A DNA stretch of 46,718 nucleotides from Phaeoceros laevis. Taxonomy: Eukaryota; Anthocerotophyta; Anthocerotopsida; Notothyladales. Location: NCBI GenBank assembly GCA_049999765.1, contig JBNGIQ010005790.1, forward strand, positions 1 to 46,718, given 5' to 3'. The notes under the pieces are model-generated. The model was not told the DNA's origin. It saw only the letters and a list, made by a program, of their open reading frames with translations, and made no database searches. Positions 1 through 13,638 of the stretch are shown here, in pieces (positions within the stretch are counted from its first letter, which is position 1; the number at the start of each line of letters is the position of its first letter). A program made the position numbers and the translations under genes.

Positions 1-1040
1 GGCACAGCAAGGGGTAGGGCAAACTGCAGTATTTGCCACAAGTGTGGCAAAAAAGGGATGTGGCAAAACCCCCCCTTTTCTTGTAGTGCCCCATCGGTGG
101 GAACAGTTAAACGCCTTCAGACTCTGAAGGCAGCGATTGTTGGCCAGCATGGAACCCAGGTGGGCCGTCCCTCCCTTTCCAATCTTGTTGCAAGATATCT
201 CCAGCGCCCTCAACCCAAATGTCTCACCAGGAGTGGAAGATGTGGCTTGAAGCGATTGTCAAGAAGACAGAGCATCGCACAGGTAGCCCAGTCCGTGCGC
301 ACTCATCCCGACCTCGAACAAGGAGAGCTCCTGAAGGGTGCAATTGCTGCGGATCGTGGCAGCCAGCTGCTCCACCCCGCCATCTCCCAGCTCCGGATAA
401 GAACGTATCTCCAGTACTGTCAAGCTTAAGCTGGAGTTCGTTTTCAGAGCCCGGCAATGTGGCGCATCCCACCTGCACCAGTGGCTGTATACCTCATCTC
501 GAGATCCTGGAGTTTGCAATGGCCGGAATTGAGTGGGAGGGCAAAATTCTCGCACCCCCTGTCTGACCCAAACGCTCCAGCCCCCCGAATTCCAAGCCGT
601 CGCACACCGTTGCTCCACTCTTGAGACACCAAGGCGGAGTAGAGGGCCTCCACTACTTGCTCACCTCTGTACTGCAGCTGGCCACCTGTATCCTCATCAA
701 TCCAGATCTCGCGCGCGTCGGGGAGGGAGGGTGCCAAGGCAAGCAACAAGCAGAATGAGAGCTATTCCAAAGCGACATCACCATCTGAACCTCCTTCTTG
801 AACCGCTGCTAGCCCTGGTAGTGCTTCCAACTCCGCTGCGAAGCCTTCACACACTTGCTTCAACAGCCCCTCCACTTCGGGACCTGTCACCGCTAGCTCT
901 ACAACGCCCCTGTTCGTGCATTTTTTTTTAAGGAAACGCAGCAACTCCTGGGAGAGGCCTGGACTGAGGCTCGGCAGCAACTTCACAATCTCACTTGCAT
1001 TGATCTTCATCTCTGCAGGAGGCACCGGTGCCGCTGCCAT
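1..1040 (-). pseudogene. LRR (ribonuclease-inhibitor-like) protein, broken and cut by the window edge
   Basis: Read from an ATG at 1040 (MAAAPVPPAEM). About 90 residues of an N-terminal helical region with no LRRs come first. Repeats of the ribonuclease-inhibitor type follow, e.g. CKLQDLEMRYTATGAGG near 460-500, CTLQELSLFEVGMSAHG near 290-330 and LRALEISCNKIGKGG near 165-213. Three lesions interrupt it: an in-frame TAG at 762-764, a one-base frame change near 447 (the reading resumes in another frame at KTNSSL), and a TGA at 259-261. Similarity continues across each lesion, so these are breaks rather than gene ends. Repeats of this kind serve as protein-binding scaffolds; no effector domain is visible. 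A diverged copy of the N-terminal part lies at 34318-34680. Introns at the stops, or sequencing error, could also explain the breaks. Confidence 0.6.
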
Positions 1041-1636
1041 GTAGTAGTCTTAGAGACCAGTGAGCACTTTATCGCATGGAATGCTCAAAATGCTTTGCAG
1101 CTGTACACAAGAATGCAGGTGAAGTGGCACTCAACTCAGCTAGGGGTCTGTCTTGCTGGGATACTCTCATGGGCAACGCAGCTGACGAAACACGTAGTTT
1201 ATCAGCTCGTTTGTTCAGCTCGTTTGTTCCATTCGGCCAGGAGCTCACAAAACGGCTCACAGAACGGGATCGCTATCGTGGTACAGAAGTTTTATCGATC
1301 TGCTAAGTATGCGACTGCGTAGTATACCTTGTATACATCTCACAAACTCCTTCGGCACTATCGGTGCGTAGAATTCTGATGAATTCATTTCGCCCCCAAT
1401 TCTGCCCCCAAGAGTTTTTCACCACCCAATAAGGTGTTCCACCTTGGGTTCTTCCATATCCGTAGCGTGGTTGACAGATGGCATGAATTCACATGCACCA
1501 TCACCTCTATACTAGTAGACATTGACTTTCACTATTTAGACTATGAAACTCATCATCTACTTTGAACACAAAAGCAACATGTTGCTGCCTCACCACTGAC
1601 ATGAGATGTTCTTGCGAGTTGATGTAAACCGGCTGG

Positions 1637-1736
1637 TAGCTCGAAATGGTGATCAAGCGATCGACGGAAGGTGGGCGACAAGTGCCTAGCTCGAAATGGT
1701 GATCAAGCGATCGACGGAAGGTGGGCGACAAGTGCC
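1637..1736. repeat. 50-bp exact tandem duplication
   Basis: Two identical 50-bp copies lie head to tail (1637-1686 and 1687-1736). They fall inside the cysteine protease coding region, and since 50 is not a multiple of three they shift its frame. Confidence 0.95.
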
Positions 1737-1776
1737 ATGTTGTCCGATGTAGAGATAGTCCCATTTCCTAGCAACC

Positions 1777-1832
1777 CCACCCTGTTTGATGATGAAGTCA
1801 AACGTCCACCCTGATTGATGATGAAGTCAAAC
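1777..1832. repeat. 29-bp near-exact tandem duplication abutting the N gap
   Basis: Copy 1 is 1777-1805 and copy 2 is 1806-1832, with one substitution; the second copy runs into the N run at 1833. It duplicates the codons for FDFII(N/K)QGG of the cysteine protease and shifts the frame. The position next to a gap makes an assembly artefact possible. Confidence 0.9.
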
Positions 1833-1932
1833 NNNNNNNNNNNNNNNNNNNNNNNNNNNNNNNNNNNNNNNNNNNNNNNNNNNNNNNNNNNNNNNNNNNN
1901 NNNNNNNNNNNNNNNNNNNNNNNNNNNNNNNN
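1833..1932. other. assembly gap (100 N)
   Basis: An unresolved run of exactly 100 N inside the cysteine protease pseudogene. Confidence 1.
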
Positions 1933-2337
1933 CGGAGTACTCCACCGCTCCCCCCGCCGCAAAAGACCAGCAATCTCCACAATGTCCTTGATTCTCTGCT
2001 TCTGTCACGACACCATGCTCGTGCCAGTTCCATGAATGGGATTGAGCCATCGCCACGTAGGAGTACAAGCAAAAGATAAGAAGCAACACACTAACATGAT
2101 AAACAGACAAAAAGGAAGCCATGACATAAAAGCAACATGATATAAAAGCAACAAAGTCTAGTGCCAAATTCCCATGTCCTAGGAGGCTTATGATTGTGTT
2201 GCATCCACAATCCCTCTTCTTCCACAGCCCTTGTTCTGATAGAACCATGAGAGAATGCAGCACAATTTATAATGCAGGAGAGTAGCATCATCAAGGTGCC
2301 AACCTACTCACTGCCTTCGCACCAACCTACTTCGTTG

Positions 2338-2462
2338 GGTAGGTAGCGCACACCTTCTAGTGTGCACACCTTGGTAGGTACTAGGTAGTGCACACCTTCT
2401 GACCTTGGTAGGTAGTGCACACCTTCTGGTGTGCACACCTTGGTAGGTAGTGCACACATTTT
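2338..2462. repeat. imperfect tandem repeat with GTGCACACC units
   Basis: Repeats of about 34-45 bp built on GGTAGGTAGTGCACACCTTC. Several are followed by the complementary GTGTGCACACC, so each unit can fold on itself. No coding potential is seen. Confidence 0.8.
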
Positions 2463-2589
2463 GCGGTTCTGCTAGGCTGCTTGACAATGTCACCTCCCGC
2501 GCAGGCAGCCACGAGCGCGACCTACGTGACCAACATCCCCGGCCAACGATCTCTGCGGAGGCGGCGGCCACGGACAGGCTGCGCTGATC

Positions 2590-3130
2590 GCTTGTTCGCT
2601 TAGGCGGGGACGTTCTACCCCGGGTGCGGCCCAGACCTCGAGTTCAGGGTGGGGAGCGGCGTGAGCGGGAACTTCTCGCGGCCGGAGAGGGAAGTGAGGC
2701 TCAATGTGGGTGGAGGAGATGGCTTTTACGCCAACTGCCAGACGCGAAGGAACATTGCCGTGGGGGTCGCCCTACTTCAAGGTGGTCGATTTTCCCACCA
2801 CGTTCACTGGCGCGTTGCACAATTTCGACAATCTGGACCAGAACTGGCCCTCCGCCAGGGGACACCGGCAGCTTGTGCGCCATGAGGGATGCGGACATCG
2901 ATACTCTGGCTTTCTTGGAGGCGCGCCTATGATTTTTTGAAGTTTCCATCGAGGATGCGAAAGACGGGCTTTTTACTTCGATCAATTGCAATTGGGAGCA
3001 AACAGGAATCGTCACTTTTGCAACATATGCAGACTGACGATTTGCTATGCCCAGAATGCTGTCAGCAAGCCTGGTTTTATTCTTCAGAGGGGCACTAAGT
3101 TTGAAAGCACAACTTGGACCGGCCACTTGT
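2590..3130 (+). other. degraded coding-like sequence, family not recognised
   Basis: This GC-rich block stands out from its AT-rich surroundings and reads as protein-like in shifting frames. One frame gives DLEFRVGSGVSGNFSRPE near 2635-2690, another gives YFKVVDFPTTFTGALHNFDN near 2775-2840, and a third gives VSIEDAKDGLFTSINCNWEQ near 2945-3000. The frame changes suggest a decayed gene or unrecognised introns. I do not recognise the family. Confidence 0.3.
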
Positions 3131-3767
3131 CAAGTAGGTTGGCCAGCCACATGTCTGTGTTCTACGCATTTGTCCAGACTCTCAGAGAGACCCTTCGTTG
3201 AACGGTTAATGTTTCTTGTTCTCTTCACTCACTAGTGACAAGTCCGTTGGTTTTATCACCACCAGTCCTTTAGCCGAGCGCACTGTCGAAACAACGTGCC
3301 GGATTTCGTCACTCCGGCAGCCGGAGTGACGAAATTTCGGAATATTTATTTGAGTACAACTAGGTTCCTGGCCAGTCTTTAGCCAGAAGGAGGAAGCAGT
3401 CCTCCCTTCCTCAAACACCAATCCACTACGACTGCCAACACGCAACCTGGGTGGAGGTCCACACTACACCACACTTCAGATGTTGCTGTACACTGCTGCC
3501 TTCACCACAAGATTAAAACTAACCACCTTCAAAGTGGCCCCATTTACAAATCTGATGCTCCTCCCAACAGTGCCCCCAATTCCTTTCCTCACGAATGAAT
3601 AGTTAATCACGACTGTCCAGCAACCTAGCACGTCACAAGTTCCCTACACCCCGACGAGATCTGATGCTAGAGCTAAAGCAACATTATCTAAATAATCCTG
3701 ACCAATAGCTTGCAATATTTTCATCTGGGCGCCTTGCTGGAAGGATGTCAAAAAGCAGATCCTACAT
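3131..3767. other. intergenic / 3' flank of the CDPK
   Basis: No convincing gene. It holds a perfect inverted repeat at 3303-3335 and the presumed 3' UTR of the CDPK just before 3768. Confidence 0.6.
3303..3335. repeat. perfect 16-bp inverted repeat with 1-base loop
   Basis: The arms ATTTCGTCACTCCGGC (3303-3318) and its exact complement (3320-3335) are separated by one A. It could form a hairpin or cruciform. It lies about 430 bp beyond the CDPK stop. Confidence 0.85.
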
Positions 3768-6699
<2,932 letters not shown>

Positions 6700-7562
6700 A
6701 CCTGCTGGCCATGCTCTTCAACAGCTCTCGCTCTCGCCCGCTCGCGCATTTGCAATGTCACACCCGATTCTCTCAGCTCCAATGCGAGACGAGCAATCCA
6801 GCTCCAGCTCCTGCTTCAACTCCCGATCTGCAAGATCACAAGGGGACAGAGGAGGCCGTTTATCACCACGCACAGATATGGAGAGAGCAGAGGGGACGCA
6901 GGCGGCCCTAGAAGAGGCGGGGCCTGGCGGGCTAAGCACGCAGGAGGATGAGGGTCAAAGGACGATGACCTGACCTGCGCGCCGGAGCAGGCACAGAGGG
7001 CAGGGACAGGGTCCCTTCCTCGGACGGGAGCTACTCCGGGTTGCCGCAAATAGAAGGCCCGCACGATACAGTACCAAAACGGAGCCATTATTCGCATTTT
7101 CAAGGCATTTATCCACACGATATGGGAATTGGAATGGACTGGGTTGGGTTGGCAATGGTTTTGCATTGCCGAGCTGTCACATGGAGGCGAGGAATATCTG
7201 CGCGCACAAGTGGCAGCTGGAGGCGAGAGCAGAGCGACCGGCGCAAAGCTGGCGGAAGTGGCCGGAACCCGGCTGGACACTAGGAAGCAACGCGCTGCCA
7301 GTTACAACTCCGGGAACGCTGCCATGCGAGGACCGGGGATGACCGGTGACGTCGTGGTCCGCGTGAAAATCATGGCCGCGTCTCCTCGCGTTTCCTCGCG
7401 CTTGCGTGCGTCTCAAGTCCTTCGTTATCTTCTTGTCGCCCTCTTCACACAGCCTCGGGGACACACGCTTTATTGTTACACTAAGTGACTACGGTCCCAC
7501 TAATGCTTGCTCGAGATCCATAGCTCTAACTTCCTTCAGCACGATAAATAAACCTCCCTCCA

Positions 7563-7637
7563 AACTTTATTTTAGTGTTCTGACTCCCATATTTATAACC
7601 AACTTTATTTTAGTGTTCTGACTCCAGATTCATAACC
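7563..7637. repeat. 38-bp tandem duplication
   Basis: Two copies of AACTTTATTTTAGTGTTCTG followed by ACTCC and a diverged tail ending ATAACC, with starts 38 bp apart (7563 and 7601). Non-coding. Confidence 0.85.
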
Positions 7638-7788
7638 TACAGTCTACCTTGGATAAATGTTACGCCTTGGGAGCACAATGAGACGTAACACTTATCCAAG
7701 TGTAACACATATCCAATTCACCTATTTTTTGGCCAGAAATTAATTAGTAAAAAATAATATATAAATCTCAATCGATGCGCGCACCATT

Positions 7789-7854
7789 GCACACCACATA
7801 ACTAACACCCGAGCACAACACGCACACCACAAAACTAACACCCGAGCGCAACAC
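7789..7854. repeat. 33-bp tandem duplication
   Basis: Copies at 7789-7821 and 7822-7854 differ at two positions. Non-coding, AT-rich context. Confidence 0.9.
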
Positions 7855-7928
7855 GGCTCCACAAAACACTCTAAACCCGTGCCACAACTACCACCAAGCA
7901 TAGCACCGTGCAAGGTACCAAATGTAAT

Positions 7929-8025
7929 CATAAGTGAGTAATGCAAAACTCAAAGTGAATCGTGCCCTAAGGCGCATCACGCTCATAAAGTGAGTATGGA
8001 AAACTCAAAGTGAACCGTGCTCTAA
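7929..8025. repeat. ~56-bp tandem duplication
   Basis: Two diverged copies begin at ATAAGTGAGTA (7929) and ATAAAGTGAGTA (about 7984) and share AAAACTCAAAGTGAA and CGTGC(C/T)CTAA. Non-coding. Confidence 0.75.
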
Positions 8026-8574
8026 CCTGCCCAAAGCCAAACGTGCCCTAATTTTTTTCATGATGTGTATTATGCTCGACTAATGATGTGTATTATGGAC
8101 TTAATCCCTAATGTAACATTTAGTTCTACTCCGACTCAAAGGCCGTTTTATTCGAAGTGTAACATATAACTAATAACATTTAACCTTGTGCACACCTAAG
8201 GGAGCGCCACACTCGTAACATTTATCCAGGGTAGATTGCTAACTCCTAATTAACATGGGCGGTGGACAAGACAAGAAGGCTGTGACAGACACTTCGGAGC
8301 TGTTTGGCCGGAAAACGGAGTGTCCTCTTTCAAGTTAGAAAATAGCTTAAATAGCCTACAACCCTTGCCTACGTGTCCGTTATCCCGTGTATTCGCTTGC
8401 GGCCGTATTGCTATCGACAACGCATATTTTCTAGTTGTTTCTACTTCTAGTAAATTCTTTATCTAACCACTAGCAACTATTTACGAACTATCTACCTTTA
8501 TTCGTGACACTCACCCCGGGAGGGTTAGGCCTTCGTCCTCGAAGACGGTAAGTTAAGCCTGTGCTTCAGTGCCT

Positions 8575-9740
8575 AAGGTCGAAGGATCTTCAAAGTGTTC
8601 CCAAGGTTTTGGACTGGCTCCTACATTGCGTCCGATGCTGGGTACCCCCGCCAAAGTACGAGGAACTGTAAGCGGCGTTGGACGGTTCGATGCCGCAATA
8701 TGCGCTCTACTTCAAACTCCGGCTCATCTGAGTCCCAGATAGGTGGTGGTCTCCTAAGTAGTTCTCCATAGTACCGATGGAGGATCGAAACATGAAAAAC
8801 GGGATGGACTCTAAGTTGGGGTGGGAGCTCCAATCTGTAGGCTACTACACCAACTACCTGGATGACCCGAAAAGGGCCAGTGTATCTGTTAGAAAGCTTC
8901 CTCGACAGAGATGCCGGAAGTTGCAAATTTTTGGTGGATAGCATGACTAAATTGCCAACTTGGAATGATATGGATCATCGTCGTCGGTTGGAGTATTGTT
9001 CCTGTCTGTTTTGCGCCTCTAAGGCTTGCTGCCGAGCCCTTTGCTTTGCTTGTACTCTGTCCGCTAAGAAGACTTGGGTTGCGAGGGTATTGGCTGCTTC
9101 TGACAAAGCAGCTGTAAACATTGTTTCAGGGTGAAACCTTGCATGAAGGAAGAAAGGCGTGAAGCCTGTTGATGAGCTGAGTGCGACATTAAAGGCGAAT
9201 TCAACAAGGAAGACAAGCATGTTGTTGTAGGCTGCAGTGAGCTCTCAATAGATCCTCCACTGTTTGAATAGCTCTCTCCGTTGCGCCATCACTTTGGGGG
9301 TGGAAAGCTGTGGACATACATAATTCCGTGCCCAAAACACGGTGCAATACTCTCCAGAAATTAGAAGTAAACCTGGAATCTCGATCAGATACTATAGATC
9401 GTGGTAGGCCATGATAACGGTATACCTGTTTTAAGAAGATATCCGCTGCTTCTTCAACTGTGCAGTTCTCCCTTGTTGGTGCCATATGTATCATCCTTGT
9501 AACTTGTCTGTGAAGACGAGGATAGTATTAAAACCTTCTGCTGTTGTAGGTAGGCTAATTATGAAATCCATAGTGACTTGACGCCATGGTTTGCTAGGTA
9601 CTGGTAATGGTTAAAGCAGACCTCCTGGACCATAAGCCAAACAAATCTTAAGCGCTTTGAAACATTCGAAGCTCTGCAATTGGTGTGCAAGTGATCACAG
9701 CAAGCAACAACAACTAATGGCAAAATGTGTAACACATTTG
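8575..9740 (-). mobile_element. Ty3/gypsy chromovirus remnant: integrase plus chromodomain
   Basis: A degraded 3' end of a retrotransposon pol gene. In minus order: diverged sequence ahead of the integrase core (CFKALK, then GGLL, 9660-9590); the core with first acidic residue in VFTDKL (~9520), second in SDRDSRF (~9380) and the Glu in ATERAIQTVE (~9260); the integrase C-terminal region with YTGPFRVI (~8880) and HPVFHVSIL (~8790); then a chromodomain with FEVERILRH and LVLWRGYP (~8640-8710). The core is split between frames near 9490, and a TAG replaces the usual Trp after the chromodomain (~8617). No reverse transcriptase, gag or LTR is visible, so the copy is 5'-truncated and inactive. The chromodomain places it among chromoviruses, which target chromatin in plants and fungi. 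Confidence 0.9.
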
Positions 9741-11984
9741 CCACATGTTGTGGTAATATATTTGCAAGCACAATCAGAAGTGAAAGTTGAGTCTTATTAT
9801 GCCAAGAGATAAAAGCAAGCTAGCTATTTACTCTTGTAAAAAGAAACAAAATGCAAGGAAACTAGTGCTTCCCTTGCCAGGACTACTTGGGTCTACCTCG
9901 CTGAAGAGAATCGGAATGCTTGTACTCTTGTCTTTCGTTGTCCACATGCGCATCTAATCTCCTTCTCCTAGCTCTCTCACATAGATGTGATCTGAATGGG
10001 CTCTCAATATGAACACGAGTTCGTAACACCTACACCCGCAAGACAAGCAATTTTGCAATATCGAATTTATTTTGAAGAGAAACGAAGTGTTTCTGTTTGA
10101 ATGGCAGAGCAAAAGTATCTTTCATCAAAACAGTCTCTTTATTAAGCAAGTTTTTTTTATGGATATAGTAGACCCCTATCTGTCCAAGAAACTGTTCTGA
10201 ATTCACATGAAATCCCGACATGCACCTTGGTTGGTTCACTAGGTTCCATAAAACTTAATTGTCTTGTATGGGAACTTGCAGGCTACATTGCAACGTTTTT
10301 TAGTGTCCACCCCTCACTTTCATCCATTTTTTAAGTTTGACTGTTTGTAAATAGTACTTGCCAAATTTAAATATGAAAAAAAGGACGAGGATGTTCATCT
10401 CATTGAGAGCTTTCAGAATATGTAAGAATATTTGAAAATGGACACGTGTCGTGAAAGTTACATGCTAAAATGAGATGCAAAGTACTTTGTCTAGAGTTTG
10501 GAAAAAGTACTTTTTAATACTCGTTTTAGGTGCCATTTTTTCCAGGTGTAGCTGTGGGTAGACCCTCCCACAAAAGTACCTTGGTTGGGTGAAACTCATG
10601 CAGGGTAGGAGTACTTTTTTTAGGGCATTGAGTACTTTTTTTTGACTTTTTGACTTTTTTGAATCAGATTGGGGTAATAATTACCCCGTCATATCTTGAT
10701 TGGGGTGACTAGTTACCCTGTCATTTTACCCTGTCATGAATGGTGCGAAACAAACTAGCTTAAAGTACTCAAGTACTAAGCTCAAGTACCCAAGTACTCG
10801 CGCAAAAACGACCGACTGTAGCTTGCAAGGACCCGTATGTGAAATGGCAGAGAACGCTCAGGGTATGACAGGCATGTATACATGGAAGGTTTGCATGTAT
10901 GCAAACCTTCCATAAGGCCCCTCCAAGGTGACAACCATTCGCATAGTTGTCTCGGAAGGAGGCCTCCTTCTAGGGCAGACCTGCCTCCTTCAAACCACCT
11001 CTCTGAAGTGATATGAAGTCATTTTGCTTCTCAAAGTTTCTTGAGCCCAAATTGGTCATTGTGGAGTCGGTTAGCATGACCTCCCCTACTACTACTACTT
11101 GTTCGAACTTGGTAATATTTGTTTTGTGGTTTCAGTATTCTTTTTATGTTGGTGATATTAGGCACTTTATTCCTCTTCTAAAATATTACACTGTCGAAGA
11201 CTCACCTCTATTGCTTAGTCTCTATTGCCTAGTCATTATTGCTCACTAAATATTTATTTGGGAATTTTTGAATACACCTTTGTTATTTTTGCTGCAGACA
11301 AGTTCATGAGCTAAAGGGTTCCTCTCTATTTGAAACGTGTGGACCTTTCAGGCCCATCAAGCACGTATTAAAGACTCTTCTTCTTCTAGAGGTTGAGCAC
11401 ATCACCATTCAACGAGGTTTTGGTGTAACATAAGGTTGTTGCATTGCTAAATTCTAGCGAGAATATGAAATTACACTCATATGCAATTTATAAGACGATA
11501 GATGAATAATGGTCTAAAGGGACCTAGACACCAATCTACCACTAGTTCTAAAACACCTCAGTACTTTTGACATCTTATAAAAACCTTTAACACATTATGA
11601 TTGCAAGATAAGGATTGTGGCGTCATTCCTCATCCCTATGCATTACCTGCAATTCCGACCCAGCTGTCTGATGGAGTTCACCTTCGGCTCGCCTCCTCAC
11701 CGGCTCTGGCACAAACCCTAACGGCCCCGTCCGTCCCCGTTGGACGGAATGGCACGAACCCTGGTTGTGACCGAGTTGCCTACTTATACCATGAACGCCG
11801 GTTTCAGACGGGACCTTAAATCTCGTGTCTGCTTTGATGTGTTGTCTTTGGCTGGTTGTGACTTCGTCTTCCAGGCGCTGGTAGGGGAAGAAGCCACAAT
11901 CAAGCGTTTGCCTTAGCGGCCGAGCCGCGTAGTAGGGAACGTCCCGGTGGTAAACAGCTCCCTAGGTTAAGGACAATCGTAATT
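9741..11984. other. AT-rich intergenic sequence, no recognisable gene
   Basis: Short open frames only, none resembling a known protein. It contains a cluster of GTAC motifs at 10340-10800, a perfect 14-bp inverted repeat (10883-10912), a 16-bp palindrome (10955-10970), and a GC-richer stretch (11640-11980) running into the large N gap. It may be old transposon debris. Confidence 0.6.
10883..10912. repeat. perfect 14-bp inverted repeat
   Basis: TGGAAGGTTTGCAT, a GT spacer, then the exact complement. A GAAGGAGGCCTCCTTC palindrome follows at 10955-10970. Confidence 0.85.
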
Positions 11985-12461
11985 NNNNNNNNNNNNNNNN
12001 NNNNNNNNNNNNNNNNNNNNNNNNNNNNNNNNNNNNNNNNNNNNNNNNNNNNNNNNNNNNNNNNNNNNNNNNNNNNNNNNNNNNNNNNNNNNNNNNNNNN
12101 NNNNNNNNNNNNNNNNNNNNNNNNNNNNNNNNNNNNNNNNNNNNNNNNNNNNNNNNNNNNNNNNNNNNNNNNNNNNNNNNNNNNNNNNNNNNNNNNNNNN
12201 NNNNNNNNNNNNNNNNNNNNNNNNNNNNNNNNNNNNNNNNNNNNNNNNNNNNNNNNNNNNNNNNNNNNNNNNNNNNNNNNNNNNNNNNNNNNNNNNNNNN
12301 NNNNNNNNNNNNNNNNNNNNNNNNNNNNNNNNNNNNNNNNNNNNNNNNNNNNNNNNNNNNNNNNNNNNNNNNNNNNNNNNNNNNACAATCCCAATCAGCA
12401 GGGGGGTTTGACTGCTATCGCACAACGCGATTTTCAATGCCACATGATTGCAAGGTAAGGA
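11597..12461. repeat. 18-bp direct repeats flanking the 400-N region
   Basis: ATGATTGCAAGATAAGGA at 11597-11614 and ATGATTGCAAGGTAAGGA at 12444-12461 match at 17 of 18 bases. Between them lies about 830 bp, including the gap and GC-richer sequence unlike the AT-rich flanks. They could be a target-site-like duplication or remnants of a tandem repeat. Confidence 0.45.
11985..12384. other. assembly gap (400 N)
   Basis: A run of 400 N. It is bracketed at a distance by near-identical 18-mers (see next entry). Confidence 1.
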
Positions 12462-12647
12462 GTGAATGCTTAATGTTTAGGTTCAACACACATGTGGGCC
12501 CATATGGTTAAGGGAATGTGTTAATGGATATCACTTCTAAAAACACTAGATTAGTTAATCAATAAATTAAAGTATAATGTCGTTTGTGGAGATGCTAAAA
12601 AAGTGGACATACATGATCTATTCATAGAGATACTACATACCTTCGGT

Positions 12648-12838
12648 GGAGAAGCTAAATAAGAGGATATACATCAATGGGCTAGATTTTAGGTACCACG
12701 GGAAGTAAATGACGACCATTGAGGTTGTTACATGAACAATTTCTCCGGAGAAGCTAAACAAGAGGACACACGTCCACGAGCTGTTTTTAGGTACCATAGA
12801 AGTAATGACCACCATTGAGGCTATTATGTGAACAATTT
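12648..12838. repeat. 99-bp tandem duplication
   Basis: Two diverged copies start at GGAGAAGCTAAATAAGAGG (12648) and GGAGAAGCTAAACAAGAGG (12747) and share TTTTAGGTACCA and GACCATTGAGG-type blocks. A weaker partial unit precedes them near 12585-12640. Non-coding. Confidence 0.8.
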
Positions 12839-13625
12839 CTCTATCACCATCTAAAAAATCGAGGCTCTTGCAACAAACTATTTCTTAGATATTATCTGAA
12901 ACTCTGCATTATGTATCTACATCTACATCTTAGGTATCACGCTTTGAATTCATGTTCTTAGTTGAACCATTGAATTAAAATACTATTGAACATATTCTTC
13001 TAAGTGATCAAACTAAAATATTGTGTTACTTTTTAAACCTATTCTTACTAATATATAAAGTAGATAATCCTGGACATATTCTAACATAGGTTGAACTACC
13101 ACCAACTAATATAACTAATGTAGAACACATTGTTGCCGGAATATTTCAAGGACAAGATTCACCAGAATGACAAGGCCTAAATTCAAAAAATTCACATACC
13201 TAGATTCCGAGGAATGCATTTTTGGAACGGATTCAAATTTATAATAGATGAAAATATAGCATGCCAAAAGTTAAATATAGGCATAATATATAAGTAAAAG
13301 TTGTACAAGGAAGGAAGAAGGATTGTATTATGAACAACACTGTGATTTGTGCATTCATTCAACAAACTAGTTATGGACATATTATGTAACTTTACTCATT
13401 TTTAGTGTACTTTCCAATTCTACAATGAAATATCTTAATGGTTTCAATAGTTCTTCAATCATCAAAACAAAACTAGGCATATGGGTCTTAATATCTTGTC
13501 ACATCTATGGAGCATCAAAAGGTAAGCTACAAGGCTTATAATTTTGTATTGACTTAAAAATATGTGTAGATACTAGCAATTGTCTATTTTGAACGCAATC
13601 GATCGCACTACCCTTATTAAGCACA
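12839..13625. other. AT-rich sequence, nothing recognised
   Basis: Strongly AT-rich with no convincing gene. It is the upstream flank of the PAN-like gene and may hold its earlier exons. Confidence 0.5.
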
Positions 13626-13638
13626 AGATTTTTTTGAA

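Larger units (their letters stand above)
1303..2122 (-). pseudogene. papain-like (C1A) cysteine protease, disrupted
   Basis: An ATG at 2122 opens a hydrophobic signal-peptide-like stretch (MASFLSVYHVSVLLLIFCLY). It is followed almost directly by the start of the mature C1A domain: the oxyanion Gln and catalytic Cys are in ENQGHCGDCWSFAA. A 100-N gap (1833-1932) removes the middle. After it FDFII(N/K)QGG resumes, then GTCRPPSVDRLITISS, a VNHA motif with the expected catalytic His near 1440, and YWVVKNSWGQNWG with the catalytic Asn near 1390-1420. A TAG ends it at 1303-1305. No I29 inhibitor propeptide is visible between signal peptide and catalytic domain. Direct duplications of 29 and 50 bp both change frame, and two smaller frame changes lie near 1435 and 1515. 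The family is lysosomal/vacuolar or secreted. The pseudogene call assumes the duplications are real and not gap-edge assembly artefacts. Confidence 0.72.
6700..8570. other. intergenic: CDPK 5' flank, then AT-rich repeats
   Basis: The first ~700 bp upstream of the CDPK ATG are GC-rich and presumably hold its 5' UTR and promoter. Two CCGCGT boxes (7359-7364 and near 7377) fit the CGCG motif bound by CAMTA factors, and a GTGACGTC bZIP-like site lies near 7346; these are short matches only. From 7480 on the sequence is AT-rich with three two-copy repeats. No gene is seen. Confidence 0.5.

Noticed and set aside
224-931. Long plus-strand open frames overlapping the LRR region
   Set aside because: They are antisense shadows of the minus-strand LRR coding sequence and resemble no protein.
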